The notes beneath the pieces are model-generated. The model had not been told where the DNA came from. It did no database searches and was given only the letters and a program-made list of their open reading frames with translations. 64,000 nucleotides of DNA from Bermanella sp051277445. Its GTDB lineage: Bacteria; Pseudomonadota; Gammaproteobacteria; Pseudomonadales; Oceanobacteraceae. Where the stretch lies: positions 1-64,000 of the forward strand of contig JBNMQC010000001.1 in NCBI GenBank assembly GCA_051277445.1, in the 5' to 3' direction. The position numbers and the translations under genes were made by a program. The first letter of the stretch is position 1. The number at the start of each line of letters is the position of its first letter. Positions 17,164-25,261 of this stretch are shown one piece after another.

Positions 17164-18174
17164 ATGTCACATTCGCCCAATACAGTGGCAAGTGAAACGT
17201 TTTTACGTGCACTGCCCAAAGCTGAATTACACCTGCATATTGAAGGCTCACTAGAGCCAGAATTAATGTTCAAACTGGCTGAGCGCAATAACATTCAATT
17301 GCCTTACGCCAATGTTGAAGAGGTGAAAAAAGCCTACGACTTTCATAATCTTCAATCTTTTTTAGATATCTACTACCAGTGCGCGGATGTGTTGCGTACC
17401 GAACAAGATTTTTACGATCTTACCTGGGCGTACCTTCTGCATTGCCAAGCCGATGGCGTGGTCCACACCGAACCCTTCTTTGATCCACAAACCCATACCC
17501 AACGTGGCATTGAGATGAGCGTTGTGATTAGTGGTATTACCAAAGCATTAAAAGATGGCCATGAAAAATTAGGCATCAGCAGCAAGCTGATTTTGTGCTT
17601 CTTACGTCACTTAAGTGAAGACGATGCCATTGAATGCCTAGAGCAAGCCAAACCCTTTTTACAACATATAACCGCCGTCGGCTTGGACTCCTCTGAGTTA
17701 GGTCATCCGCCTGAAAAGTTTGAACGTGTTTTTAAAATGGCAAAAGATTTAGGCCTAAAAGCCGTGGCCCATGCTGGTGAAGAAGGGCCACCAGAATACA
17801 TCTATCAAGCGCTGGATATTATTCACGTGGATCGCATCGACCACGGTGTACGCTGCAGTGAAGATGAAACCCTAATGCAGCGTTTAGCCGCAAGCCAGAT
17901 GCCGCTGACGGTTTGCCCGTTGTCTAACGTGCGTTTAAAAGTGTACGAGCACATGAGTGAACACAATATTCTGAAGCTTTTAGAATTTGGCTTGAACGTC
18001 ACCGTGAATTCCGATGATCCATCATTTTTTGGTGGCTACTTGTTAGAAAACTTCACTGCCTTGTCTGAGCACTTAAATATGAGCGAAGCACAAGCGGCAC
18101 AGCTTGCACGTAACAGCATCAATAGTAGTTTTTTAAGCGACGAAGAAAAGCAAGCACTGCTAGCAAGGGGCTAA
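17164..18174 (+). CDS. Adenine deaminase (adenosine deaminase-like family)
   Basis: This 336-residue zinc hydrolase has KAELHLHIEGSLEP (HxH zinc ligands), HAGEEG, the catalytic HGVRCSED region and NSDDPSFFG with the Asp ligand. The segment VHTEPFFDPQTHT matches the bacterial adenine deaminase branch (PA0148-like) rather than classical adenosine deaminase. It would release ammonia from adenine, giving hypoxanthine, fitting the sigma-54 controlled operon. Substrate choice is from family pattern, not proof. Confidence 0.88.
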   Translation: MSHSPNTVASETFLRALPKAELHLHIEGSLEPELMFKLAERNNIQLPYANVEEVKKAYDFHNLQSFLDIYYQCADVLRTEQDFYDLTWAYLLHCQADGVVHTEPFFDPQTHTQRGIEMSVVISGITKALKDGHEKLGISSKLILCFLRHLSEDDAIECLEQAKPFLQHITAVGLDSSELGHPPEKFERVFKMAKDLGLKAVAHAGEEGPPEYIYQALDIIHVDRIDHGVRCSEDETLMQRLAASQMPLTVCPLSNVRLKVYEHMSEHNILKLLEFGLNVTVNSDDPSFFGGYLLENFTALSEHLNMSEAQAAQLARNSINSSFLSDEEKQALLARG

Positions 18175-18237
18175 CCGTTTGATAGGCTGAACCCTGTTCA
18201 CCAAAAACCAATTTAATCACTCATAGTTTAAAACAAC

Positions 18238-18276
18238 AAAAAGCCCGCTTAGACTTTCATCTAAGCGGGCTTTTTT
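18238..18276. terminator. Bidirectional terminator between adenine deaminase and amtB
   Basis: GCCCGCTTAGA (18243-18253) pairs with TCTAAGCGGGC (18260-18270) around a 6-base loop. Ts follow on the plus strand and As precede, so it can end transcription from both converging genes. Confidence 0.93.
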
Positions 18277-18308
18277 ATTAAGAACGTATTCTTTAAAGCG
18301 TCTTCGAA

Positions 18309-19580
18309 TTAACCGTTATTGGTAAATTCTGGGTACGCTTCCATGCCACACTCGGCAAGGTCAGAACCTTCGTACTCTTCTTCTTCGGTTACTCGGATAC
18401 CCATAACCGCTTTGATGATGCCCCAAACTACGAAGCTTGCTGCAAATACCCAAACAAAGATGGTTACCGCACCCATTAACTGACCACCGATGGTGGTGCC
18501 ATCGTTAGTGAATGGCACAACTAATAGACCGAATAGACCCACCACACCGTGAACAGAGATCGCGCCCACTGGATCGTCGATTTTCATCTTGTCTAAAGTT
18601 AGGATAGAAAGCACTACGATTAGGCCACCGATCGCACCAATTACAGTCGCTTCTAGCGGTGTAGGGGTAGATGGTTCAGCTGTGATCGCAACCAGACCAG
18701 CCAATGCACCGTTAAGAGCCATGGTTAGATCCGCTTTCTTGAATAAGATACGCGCTAGGATCAGTGCACCAATCAAACCACCGGCTGCAGCCGCGTTAGT
18801 ATTGGTGAACACTACCGCTACTGCGTTTGCACTGGCGATGTCGCCAAGCTTAAGAACAGAACCACCGTTGAAACCGAACCAACCCATCCAAAGGATGAAT
18901 GTACCCAGCGTGGCTAGAGGTAGGTTTGCACCAGGGATCGCGTTGATTTCGCCGTTACGACCGTACTTACCTTTACGTGGACCTAGCAGTAGAACACCAG
19001 CAAGGGCAGCAGATGCACCGGCCATGTGAACGATACCAGAACCGGCAAAGTCAGAGAATCCGAAGTCATCGCCAAGAGAGAACATGCCAAATACAGATTG
19101 ACCGCCCCAAGTCCAAGCGCCTTCCATTGGGTAAATCACACCAGTCATTACTACTGCGAACGCTAGGAAAGACCAAAGCTTCATACGCTCAGCAACCGCA
19201 CCAGATACGATAGACATAGCCGTTGCTACGAATACCACTTGGAAGAAGAAGTCAGACGCGCCAGAGTAGATAGAGCCGCCTTCAAAGCCGTCTTCACGCG
19301 CTGCGTAGTCAGCCAATACCGCTGCAGAGTCCACTTCGGTAATACCAGAAAGGAACATGCCGCCGTCATACATGATGGCGTAACCGCAAACCATGTACAT
19401 GGTGCAAGAGATCGCGAATAACGCGACGTTCTTAGTTAAAATTTCGGTAGTGTTCTTAGAACGAACAAGACCGGCTTCGAGCATGGCGAAACCAGCCGCC
19501 ATCCACATTACAAGTGCGCCACATACCAAGAAGTAAAAGGTATCCATGGCGTACTGAAGTTGAAACACATTGTTTTCCAT
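18309..19580 (-). CDS. amtB: Ammonium transporter AmtB
   Basis: This 423-residue ammonium channel of the Amt/Rh family has eleven predicted membrane helices. The twin pore histidines are visible in GIVHMAGASAAL and ISVHGVVGLFG. Other family motifs are FFFQVVFVATAMSIVSGAVAER and WMGWFGFNGGS. It is inhibited by GlnK at high nitrogen, in line with its place 80 bp after glnK in the same operon. The N-terminus lacks the long cleaved signal of E. coli AmtB. Confidence 0.97.
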   Translation of the reverse strand: MENNVFQLQYAMDTFYFLVCGALVMWMAAGFAMLEAGLVRSKNTTEILTKNVALFAISCTMYMVCGYAIMYDGGMFLSGITEVDSAAVLADYAAREDGFEGGSIYSGASDFFFQVVFVATAMSIVSGAVAERMKLWSFLAFAVVMTGVIYPMEGAWTWGGQSVFGMFSLGDDFGFSDFAGSGIVHMAGASAALAGVLLLGPRKGKYGRNGEINAIPGANLPLATLGTFILWMGWFGFNGGSVLKLGDIASANAVAVVFTNTNAAAAGGLIGALILARILFKKADLTMALNGALAGLVAITAEPSTPTPLEATVIGAIGGLIVVLSILTLDKMKIDDPVGAISVHGVVGLFGLLVVPFTNDGTTIGGQLMGAVTIFVWVFAASFVVWGIIKAVMGIRVTEEEEYEGSDLAECGMEAYPEFTNNG

Positions 19581-19640
19581 AATGCCCCCGCATTAAGCTT
19601 CAATACGTTTTAAAAAAACGCATAAAATAAATTCTGAATG

Positions 19641-19664
19641 TTTAACTTTCGCAAGAAAGTTTAA
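19641..19664 (-). other. Hairpin at glnK stop, before amtB
   Basis: AACTTTC-GCAA-GAAAGTT forms a stem with a tetraloop spanning the glnK stop codon. There is no long T-run on the minus strand. It may tune the glnK:amtB ratio (inference). Confidence 0.45.
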
Positions 19665-19999
19665 ACAGCGTCAGCGCCAGTTTCACCGGTACGAATACGT
19701 ACGATTTGTTCTAGGGCTGTCACGAAAATTTTGCCGTCACCGATTTTGCCAGTGTTGGCTGCTTTAGAAACCGCTTCGATGACTTTGTCAGTAAGAGCGT
19801 CGTCGATGGCAATTTCCAGTTTTACTTTAGGTAAAAAGTCCACCACGTATTCTGCACCGCGGTACAATTCAGTGTGACCTTTTTGACGACCGAAGCCTTT
19901 CACTTCTGTCACGGTAATGCCTTGAACGCCAATTTCAGAGAGTGCTTCACGCACGTCGTCTAATTTAAATGGCTTGATAATGGCCGTAACCAATTTCAT
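19661..19999 (-). CDS. glnK: Nitrogen regulatory protein P-II (GlnK)
   Basis: This 112-residue P-II signalling protein binds ATP/ADP and 2-oxoglutarate and blocks AmtB when nitrogen is plentiful. The T-loop holds the uridylylated Tyr51 in RGAEYVVDF. GKIGDGKIFV and RIRTGETG complete the nucleotide-binding motifs. The order torF-glnK-amtB and the sigma-54 promoter make it the GlnK rather than GlnB type. Its first 141 bp equal the partial gene at the left edge but for one base. Confidence 0.97.
   Translation of the reverse strand: MKLVTAIIKPFKLDDVREALSEIGVQGITVTEVKGFGRQKGHTELYRGAEYVVDFLPKVKLEIAIDDALTDKVIEAVSKAANTGKIGDGKIFVTALEQIVRIRTGETGADAV
19859..19999. repeat. Direct repeat, right copy (glnK 5' part)
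   Basis: One mismatch to 1-141, same orientation. The true length is unknown because the left copy is cut by the window edge. Confidence 0.95.
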
Positions 20000-20019
20000 A
20001 TCAAACTCCTTGAGGGTTA

Positions 20020-20051
20020 AAAAAGCAATCAGGCAGGCCTGATTGCTTTTT
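20020..20051 (-). terminator. Strong hairpin between torF-like gene and glnK, cassette 2
   Basis: AAAAAGCAATCAGGC-AG-GCCTGATTGCTTTTT is a perfect 15-bp palindromic stem. The A/T ends make it look like a bidirectional terminator, yet it lies between the TorF-family gene and glnK in one apparent operon. It may be a partial terminator that gives more porin than GlnK (inference). Confidence 0.75.
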
Positions 20052-20062
20052 GGGTTAAAGAA

Positions 20063-20728
20063 TTAAAATTCTTTTGAAACGCTTAAGAAAAACAGATTGT
20101 CGTCTTCAGCAAAATCATATTCGATGTGAGTGACAGTAAATGCGACATCAACCATTTCTAAACTTTTACTTACAGTTGCAGAAAGGTCGATAACATCATC
20201 GCCGAAAACATCGGCACCATCTTCATCTTCGCCGTCTAAAAGATAACCAGCACCTAGGTCTAATGCTAGATCCTGTGGTAATTCCATAGAATAAACTGCG
20301 GCTAGATATGTGGTTTCATATGCATCAATATCACGATAGATAGATGCCGTTACTGCACCTTTCGTTACGTTGGCATAGATTTCTGCAGTATCATAACCAC
20401 CTTCATCATAATTATAAGTAGTGTAACCAAGATCAACTTCTAAACCGTTGGTTTCCATCCAGTAACCGGCATAGATGTCATACTCATAACCTGTTTCTTC
20501 ACCGTCATCCGTAGTTGACAACCAAGTGCCCACATAAGCACCAGAATCGTGAGAGTAATCGGCACCACCTTGCAAAGCAGGGCCGTTATCTGAAAAAGAA
20601 AAACCACGGAATACGTAGTCAGATACTAGGGCTGCATTAAAAGATACTTCTGCATTCGCTACTTGTGCGCCCATTACACCGGCAGAAAGTAGAGATGCCA
20701 TTGCAACCGCTTTAGATAGAGTTTTCAT
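20063..20728 (-). CDS. TorF family putative porin (TIGR02001), cassette copy 2
   Basis: This 221-residue TIGR02001 outer-membrane-type protein shares its first 27 residues with the copy at 215-874. Its mature part starts VSFNAALVSDYVFRGFSFSDNG and ends FFLSVSKEF, a classic barrel terminus. The acidic, Tyr-rich strands suit a small beta-barrel. It is the first gene of torF-glnK-amtB. A role in outer-membrane passage of small nitrogen compounds is inferred from position only. Confidence 0.85.
   Translation of the reverse strand: MKTLSKAVAMASLLSAGVMGAQVANAEVSFNAALVSDYVFRGFSFSDNGPALQGGADYSHDSGAYVGTWLSTTDDGEETGYEYDIYAGYWMETNGLEVDLGYTTYNYDEGGYDTAEIYANVTKGAVTASIYRDIDAYETTYLAAVYSMELPQDLALDLGAGYLLDGEDEDGADVFGDDVIDLSATVSKSLEMVDVAFTVTHIEYDFAEDDNLFFLSVSKEF
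20655..20728. repeat. Conserved signal-peptide segment, copy 2
   Basis: 74 bp with four mismatches to 801-874; flanking coding sequence is much more diverged. Confidence 0.85.
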
Positions 20729-21187
20729 AAATATTCCTTAAAAGGTTTGTTTTTATTGTGTGCCCAGCGACGTCGCTGTGGCTTAATTTTTGAGCATCAC
20801 GCTCATAATTAGCGCACAAAATAAAACAGACATTTCATCTATGCACTCTTTTAGCAATCTTGAGACCAACTCTGTAAAACCCTTATAAATAAAGGGCCTC
20901 ACCGTATATTGGCCAAAAAACCAGCAAAGTTCGTGCTCTATTTTGTTGCGCTAATACAAGGATAGCTCAAAGTTAGTGCAATTTTTTAGCCCGCCAGTAT
21001 TAACAGGCACCAAATTACACCATGAGAATAACTTATGCTGTGTGACCCCTTCATTTCAAGCAAAACAATCGAATAAATCCTGTTTCCCCGCAAATAGACA
21101 AAAATGGCAAATAAGGTCTAACTATTAGTGTATAGGCCTGATAAAACCTAGGGTTGTGGTACACTTAACGACCAAAAGGAGAGCATC
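20729..21187. other. Divergent intergenic region torF/ubiK
   Basis: This 459-bp region carries the sigma-54-like promoter for the leftward operon (20923-20938) and an NtrC half-site (GGCACCAAATTACACC, about 21007). An AAAAGGAG ribosome site lies before ubiK. No gene is seen. Confidence 0.5.
20923..20938 (-). promoter_or_regulatory. Sigma-54-like promoter of torF-glnK-amtB
   Basis: The minus strand reads GAGCACGAACTTTGCT. It keeps GCACG, TTGCT and exact spacing but has AG instead of GG at -24. It lies 195 bp upstream of the TorF start, matching the distance of the perfect promoter in cassette 1 (199 bp), which raises my confidence. Confidence 0.5.
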
Positions 21188-21424
21188 ATGAAAGCCGAAT
21201 TATTAGACAAAATCGCGTCACAAATTAGTGCACTGCTGCCGGAACAAGCCAGCCAAGATATGAAGCACAATATTCAGCAGGTACTGGCTCGCCAATTAAA
21301 CAAGCTAGATGTGGTTAGCCGTGATGAATTTGATGCACAACAGGCGGTTTTATTGCGTACCCGTGAAAAATTAGACGCCCTAGAGAAACAAGTTGCCGCT
21401 ATGGAAAGCCAGATCCAGTCCTAA
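21188..21424 (+). CDS. ubiK: Ubiquinone biosynthesis accessory factor UbiK
   Basis: This 78-residue protein of the BMFP/YqiC family helps ubiquinone assembly with UbiJ. It shows the family layout: an N-terminal amphipathic stretch (LLDKIASQISALLP), the conserved LNKLDVVSRDEFDAQ, then a C-terminal coiled coil (LRTREKLDALEKQVAAMES). An AAAAGGAG ribosome site precedes the ATG. It is followed by comM, a common order in gammaproteobacteria. Confidence 0.93.
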   Translation: MKAELLDKIASQISALLPEQASQDMKHNIQQVLARQLNKLDVVSRDEFDAQQAVLLRTREKLDALEKQVAAMESQIQS

Positions 21425-21525
21425 GTACGCTGGGATTTCATACTTTGTTCTGATTCTGCATTGCAGTCAGAGCATTACACTAGAGCCTAATTCGTCAATT
21501 TACCCTTTCGACCGCAAGGATGCCC

Positions 21526-23055
21526 ATGTCGTTAGCTGTTGTGTTTTCCCGCGCAAAAGTGGGTATTGAAGCACCCTTAGTGCACGTTGAAGCACACCTG
21601 TCTAACGGCCTGCCCGCGTTTTCCATAGTGGGCTTGCCAGAGGCCGCCGTAAAAGAAAGCAAAGACCGTGTGCGCAGCGCCATTTTAAACAGCGGCTTTG
21701 AGTTTCCTGCCAGTCGTATCACGGTGAATCTTGCCCCTGCGGACTTACCTAAAGAAGGTGGCCGCTTTGACCTCGCCATTGCCCTTGGTATCTTAGCCGC
21801 CAGCGAACAAATCCCTAAAGACCGCTTTGACGATTATGAATTCATTGGTGAGCTTGCGCTGACAGGTGCGGTACGAGGCGTGGCCGGCGTCATTCCTGCC
21901 GCCTTAAATGCCACCGCAGCAAGACACATTCTTATCTTACCGGCGATTAATACCGAAGAAGCCAGTCTCAGCCGTGGTGAGCATTTCACCTGCGACCACC
22001 TTCTCGAAATTTGTGCCCACCTCACTAAACAGCAAAGCCTTAAGGGCTTAAACATCGCACCCATAGTGCGAGAAACCTATTACGGGCCAGACCTTGCCCA
22101 AGTTAAGGGCCAGCACCATGCAAAGCGCGCCTTAGAGATCTGCGCAGCAGGGGGCCATAACCTATTAATGAGCGGCCCACCGGGTACCGGTAAAAGTATG
22201 CTGGCCCACTGTTTACCTGGGATTCTACCAGCGCTCAATGAACAAGAAGCCTTAGAAGTGGCTTCCCTTTATAGTGTCTCAAACCAGCCTGTGCGCCCCT
22301 ATTTTACGACCCGGCCTTTTCGTCAGCCCCATCATACGTCGTCCGGTGTGGCTTTAGTGGGCGGCGGTACACACCCCAAACCCGGTGAAATATCTTTGGC
22401 CCATCATGGGGTACTGTTTTTAGATGAAATTCCCGAATTTAGCCGTCATGTATTGGATGTGCTGCGTGAACCATTAGAGACTGGCCACATCAGTATTAGC
22501 CGGGCGGCCCAACAAGTGGATTATCCTGCGGATTTTCAACTCATCAGTGCCATGAATCCTTGCCCGTGCGGGTATTTAAAGCAGCCTAACAAGCGCTGTG
22601 GGGATTGCTCAGAAGCCAAAGCACTGAAATACCAAAGCGCGGTATCGGGCCCATTATTGGATCGTATTGATATTCAAATTGAAGTACCTGCACTGGCAAA
22701 AGGTTTGCTCTCAAGTTCAGAGCAAGGGGAAAGCAGTGCTCATGTGAAAGCTCGCGTTGAACAAGCCCGTACAATTCAAATGCAGCGCCAAGGCTGCACC
22801 AATGCCCAACTCAACCAACAACAACTCAATGAGATTTGTCCATTACCCCCTGAACTGAGCGGCTTATTAGAAGATGCCCTTGATAAACTTGGGCTCAGTG
22901 CGCGGGCTTATCACCGCATTATAAAAGTGGCCCGAACCATTGCCGATTTAAGCGGCGCCTTTGAAATTGAAAAGGCCCACATTTTAGAAGCATTAAGCTA
23001 CCGGCAAATGGAACGCAGGCTCAGCCCAGCACCGAACACCGCCACGTCAAATTGA
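21526..23055 (+). CDS. comM: ComM/YifB family Mg-chelatase-like ATPase
   Basis: This 509-residue AAA+ protein is a ComM-type hexameric helicase that promotes branch migration during integration of transformed DNA. The N-terminal domain has GLPAFSIVGLPEAAVKESKDRVR. Walker A is GPPGTGKSM, Walker B is VLFLDEIPEF, and MNPCPCGY carries the Cys-rich motif. I prefer the second ATG (21526, MSLAVV), because AAGGA lies six bases before it and homologues start MSL; an ATG at 21520 directly abuts the ribosome site. Confidence 0.93.
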   Translation: MSLAVVFSRAKVGIEAPLVHVEAHLSNGLPAFSIVGLPEAAVKESKDRVRSAILNSGFEFPASRITVNLAPADLPKEGGRFDLAIALGILAASEQIPKDRFDDYEFIGELALTGAVRGVAGVIPAALNATAARHILILPAINTEEASLSRGEHFTCDHLLEICAHLTKQQSLKGLNIAPIVRETYYGPDLAQVKGQHHAKRALEICAAGGHNLLMSGPPGTGKSMLAHCLPGILPALNEQEALEVASLYSVSNQPVRPYFTTRPFRQPHHTSSGVALVGGGTHPKPGEISLAHHGVLFLDEIPEFSRHVLDVLREPLETGHISISRAAQQVDYPADFQLISAMNPCPCGYLKQPNKRCGDCSEAKALKYQSAVSGPLLDRIDIQIEVPALAKGLLSSSEQGESSAHVKARVEQARTIQMQRQGCTNAQLNQQQLNEICPLPPELSGLLEDALDKLGLSARAYHRIIKVARTIADLSGAFEIEKAHILEALSYRQMERRLSPAPNTATSN

Positions 23056-23162
23056 TCACACAATCTACCAGCAGATATAACCATTCGATGTAATCAAAGG
23101 GCTAATCAACCGGCCCGATTTTTGATAACCTTGCGCCCTCAATTGTTAATCAAGAAGTCTTT

Positions 23163-25178
23163 GTGAATCACTTAAACCCCCGCCAAAAAGAGTCTGTATT
23201 ACATATCGATGGCCCGCTATTGGTATTGGCTGGGGCGGGCTCAGGTAAAACCAGCGTAATCACCACAAAAATCGCCTATCTCATCGAGCAATGCGGCGTG
23301 CCCGCACGCAACATCACCGCACTGACGTTCACCAATAAAGCCGCCAAAGAGATGAAAGAGCGAGTGGCAAAATTGGTACAAGGCAAAGCCGCCAGCGGCT
23401 TAACCGTGTCGACTTTCCATAACCTGGGTCTAAACATCATTCGCAAAGAACATAAGCATTTGGGCATTCGCCCCGGCTTTTCAATTTTTGATGATGGCGA
23501 TACCAAGTCCTTACTCAAGGACATCATGCACCGCGAACACGATGCCGATGGCGACATGGTGGACATGATCAAACAAGCCATCGGTACCTTGAAGAACGAC
23601 CTGCTCACGCCAGAACAGGCCATTCAAATGGCACAAACCCCACAAGAAATGTTGGTGGCGCAAACCTATGCCAGCTATGACCGCAGCCTTAAAGCCTATA
23701 ACGCGGTGGACTTCGATGACCTGATTCGCGTGCCCACGTTACTGTTTATGAACAACCAAGCGGTGCGCGAAAAATGGCAAAAAAATACCCGCTATTTGCT
23801 GGTAGATGAGTATCAAGATACCAATACCAGCCAGTATGAGCTGGTGAAAATACTGGTGGGCCATCACGGCAAATTCACCGTGGTAGGTGATGACGATCAG
23901 TCTATTTACGCTTGGCGCGGGGCCAAACCTGAAAACTTAAGTCTACTAAAAACCGACTTTCCTAATTTAAAAGTGGTCATGCTTGAGCAAAATTATCGCT
24001 CTACCGGTTTAATTCTTAATGCGGCGAACCAGGTCATTGAAAATAACCCCCATGAATTTGTGAAGAAACTTTGGTCTGACAAAGGCTATGGCGACCCGAT
24101 CCGCATTGTGAAATGTAAAAGCGAAGACAACGAAGCCGAGCGCATCGCCACAGAGATCATCGAACATCGCTTGCGCCACCAAAGTAAGTACCGTGATTAC
24201 GCCGTATTATTCCGTGGTAACCATCAATCGCGTCTGATGGAAATGAAACTGCAGCAATATCAGGTACCGTATAAACTCAGCGGCAGCCAATCGTTTTTCG
24301 CAAAGAGCGAAGTCAAAGACATCATGAGTTATTTGAAACTCATCGTGAACCCAACCGACGACGCGGCCTTTTTACGGGTGATTAATATCCCGCGCCGACA
24401 AATTGGCCCATCTACGCTTGAAAAGCTCACCGAGTACGCAGGCAAACGCCAGCTGAGTTTAATGAGTGCCTCCACTGAATTAGGCCTAGAGCAAATATTA
24501 GCGCCATTAGCGCTGGATAAACTGCAAAGGTTTGGCAACTGGATTCAAAACACCACCAAGCGCTGCTACACCGATGACCCAGTGCAATCCATTAAAGAAA
24601 TGGTGCATGACCTGGATTACGAGGCATGGTTACACCAAACCAGCAATACACCCAATATGGCAGAAGCGCGTATGAAAAACGTGTGGTTCTTAATTGATAA
24701 CATTGAACGCATGCTGACAAAAGCCGAAGAAAACGGCGATGAAATGGACATTGAAGACGCCGTGTCTAAATTGATTCTACGTGACATGCTGGAACAACAA
24801 GAACAAGAAGACGAACTGGATCAAGTACAATTAATGACGCTGCATGCATCCAAAGGTTTGGAATTCCCATACGTGTGGATCATGGGATTAGAAGAAGAAA
24901 TTCTGCCGCATCGCAACAGCATCGAAGCGGACACCATAGAAGAAGAGCGCCGCTTAATGTACGTGGGCATTACACGAGCAAAGCAAAACCTCACCCTAAC
25001 CCTCACCGGTAAACGTAAAAGCTACGGTGAAAGCTTTGAACCCACACCCAGCCGCTTTTTAGAAGAGCTGCCCGCTGATGATATTCAACGGGAAGGGTTC
25101 GGTGAAGCCAATCCAGAACAAAAACAAGCGCGTGGTGTATCGGCTTTGGCTGGGCTTAAGAATTTAATGAACAGCTAA
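23163..25178 (+). CDS. rep: ATP-dependent DNA helicase Rep
   Basis: This 671-residue superfamily 1A helicase helps the replisome through protein blocks. It has Q-motif LNPRQKESV, Walker A GAGSGKTSV, motif II VDEYQDTN, motif III DDQSIYAWRGA, and C-terminal LMTLHASKGLEFPYVW with VGITRAKQNL. Length and the NPRQ start suit Rep rather than UvrD. The start codon is GTG. A good terminator follows. Confidence 0.97.
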   Translation: MNHLNPRQKESVLHIDGPLLVLAGAGSGKTSVITTKIAYLIEQCGVPARNITALTFTNKAAKEMKERVAKLVQGKAASGLTVSTFHNLGLNIIRKEHKHLGIRPGFSIFDDGDTKSLLKDIMHREHDADGDMVDMIKQAIGTLKNDLLTPEQAIQMAQTPQEMLVAQTYASYDRSLKAYNAVDFDDLIRVPTLLFMNNQAVREKWQKNTRYLLVDEYQDTNTSQYELVKILVGHHGKFTVVGDDDQSIYAWRGAKPENLSLLKTDFPNLKVVMLEQNYRSTGLILNAANQVIENNPHEFVKKLWSDKGYGDPIRIVKCKSEDNEAERIATEIIEHRLRHQSKYRDYAVLFRGNHQSRLMEMKLQQYQVPYKLSGSQSFFAKSEVKDIMSYLKLIVNPTDDAAFLRVINIPRRQIGPSTLEKLTEYAGKRQLSLMSASTELGLEQILAPLALDKLQRFGNWIQNTTKRCYTDDPVQSIKEMVHDLDYEAWLHQTSNTPNMAEARMKNVWFLIDNIERMLTKAEENGDEMDIEDAVSKLILRDMLEQQEQEDELDQVQLMTLHASKGLEFPYVWIMGLEEEILPHRNSIEADTIEEERRLMYVGITRAKQNLTLTLTGKRKSYGESFEPTPSRFLEELPADDIQREGFGEANPEQKQARGVSALAGLKNLMNS

Positions 25179-25212
25179 GGAGCTTAAACACAGGCTGCTC
25201 GTGTTTAGTATC

Positions 25213-25244
25213 AAAAAAGAGTCAGCCTTAGCTGACTCTTTTTT
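25213..25244. terminator. Bidirectional terminator after rep
   Basis: AAAAAAGAGTCAGC-CTTA-GCTGACTCTTTTTT is a perfect stem with T-runs on both strands, between converging rep and the gene at 25262. Confidence 0.95.
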
Positions 25245-25261
25245 AATAGCTGACAAAACTC

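Noticed and set aside
18589..19029. 146-codon plus-strand frame
   Set aside because: Antisense shadow of amtB.
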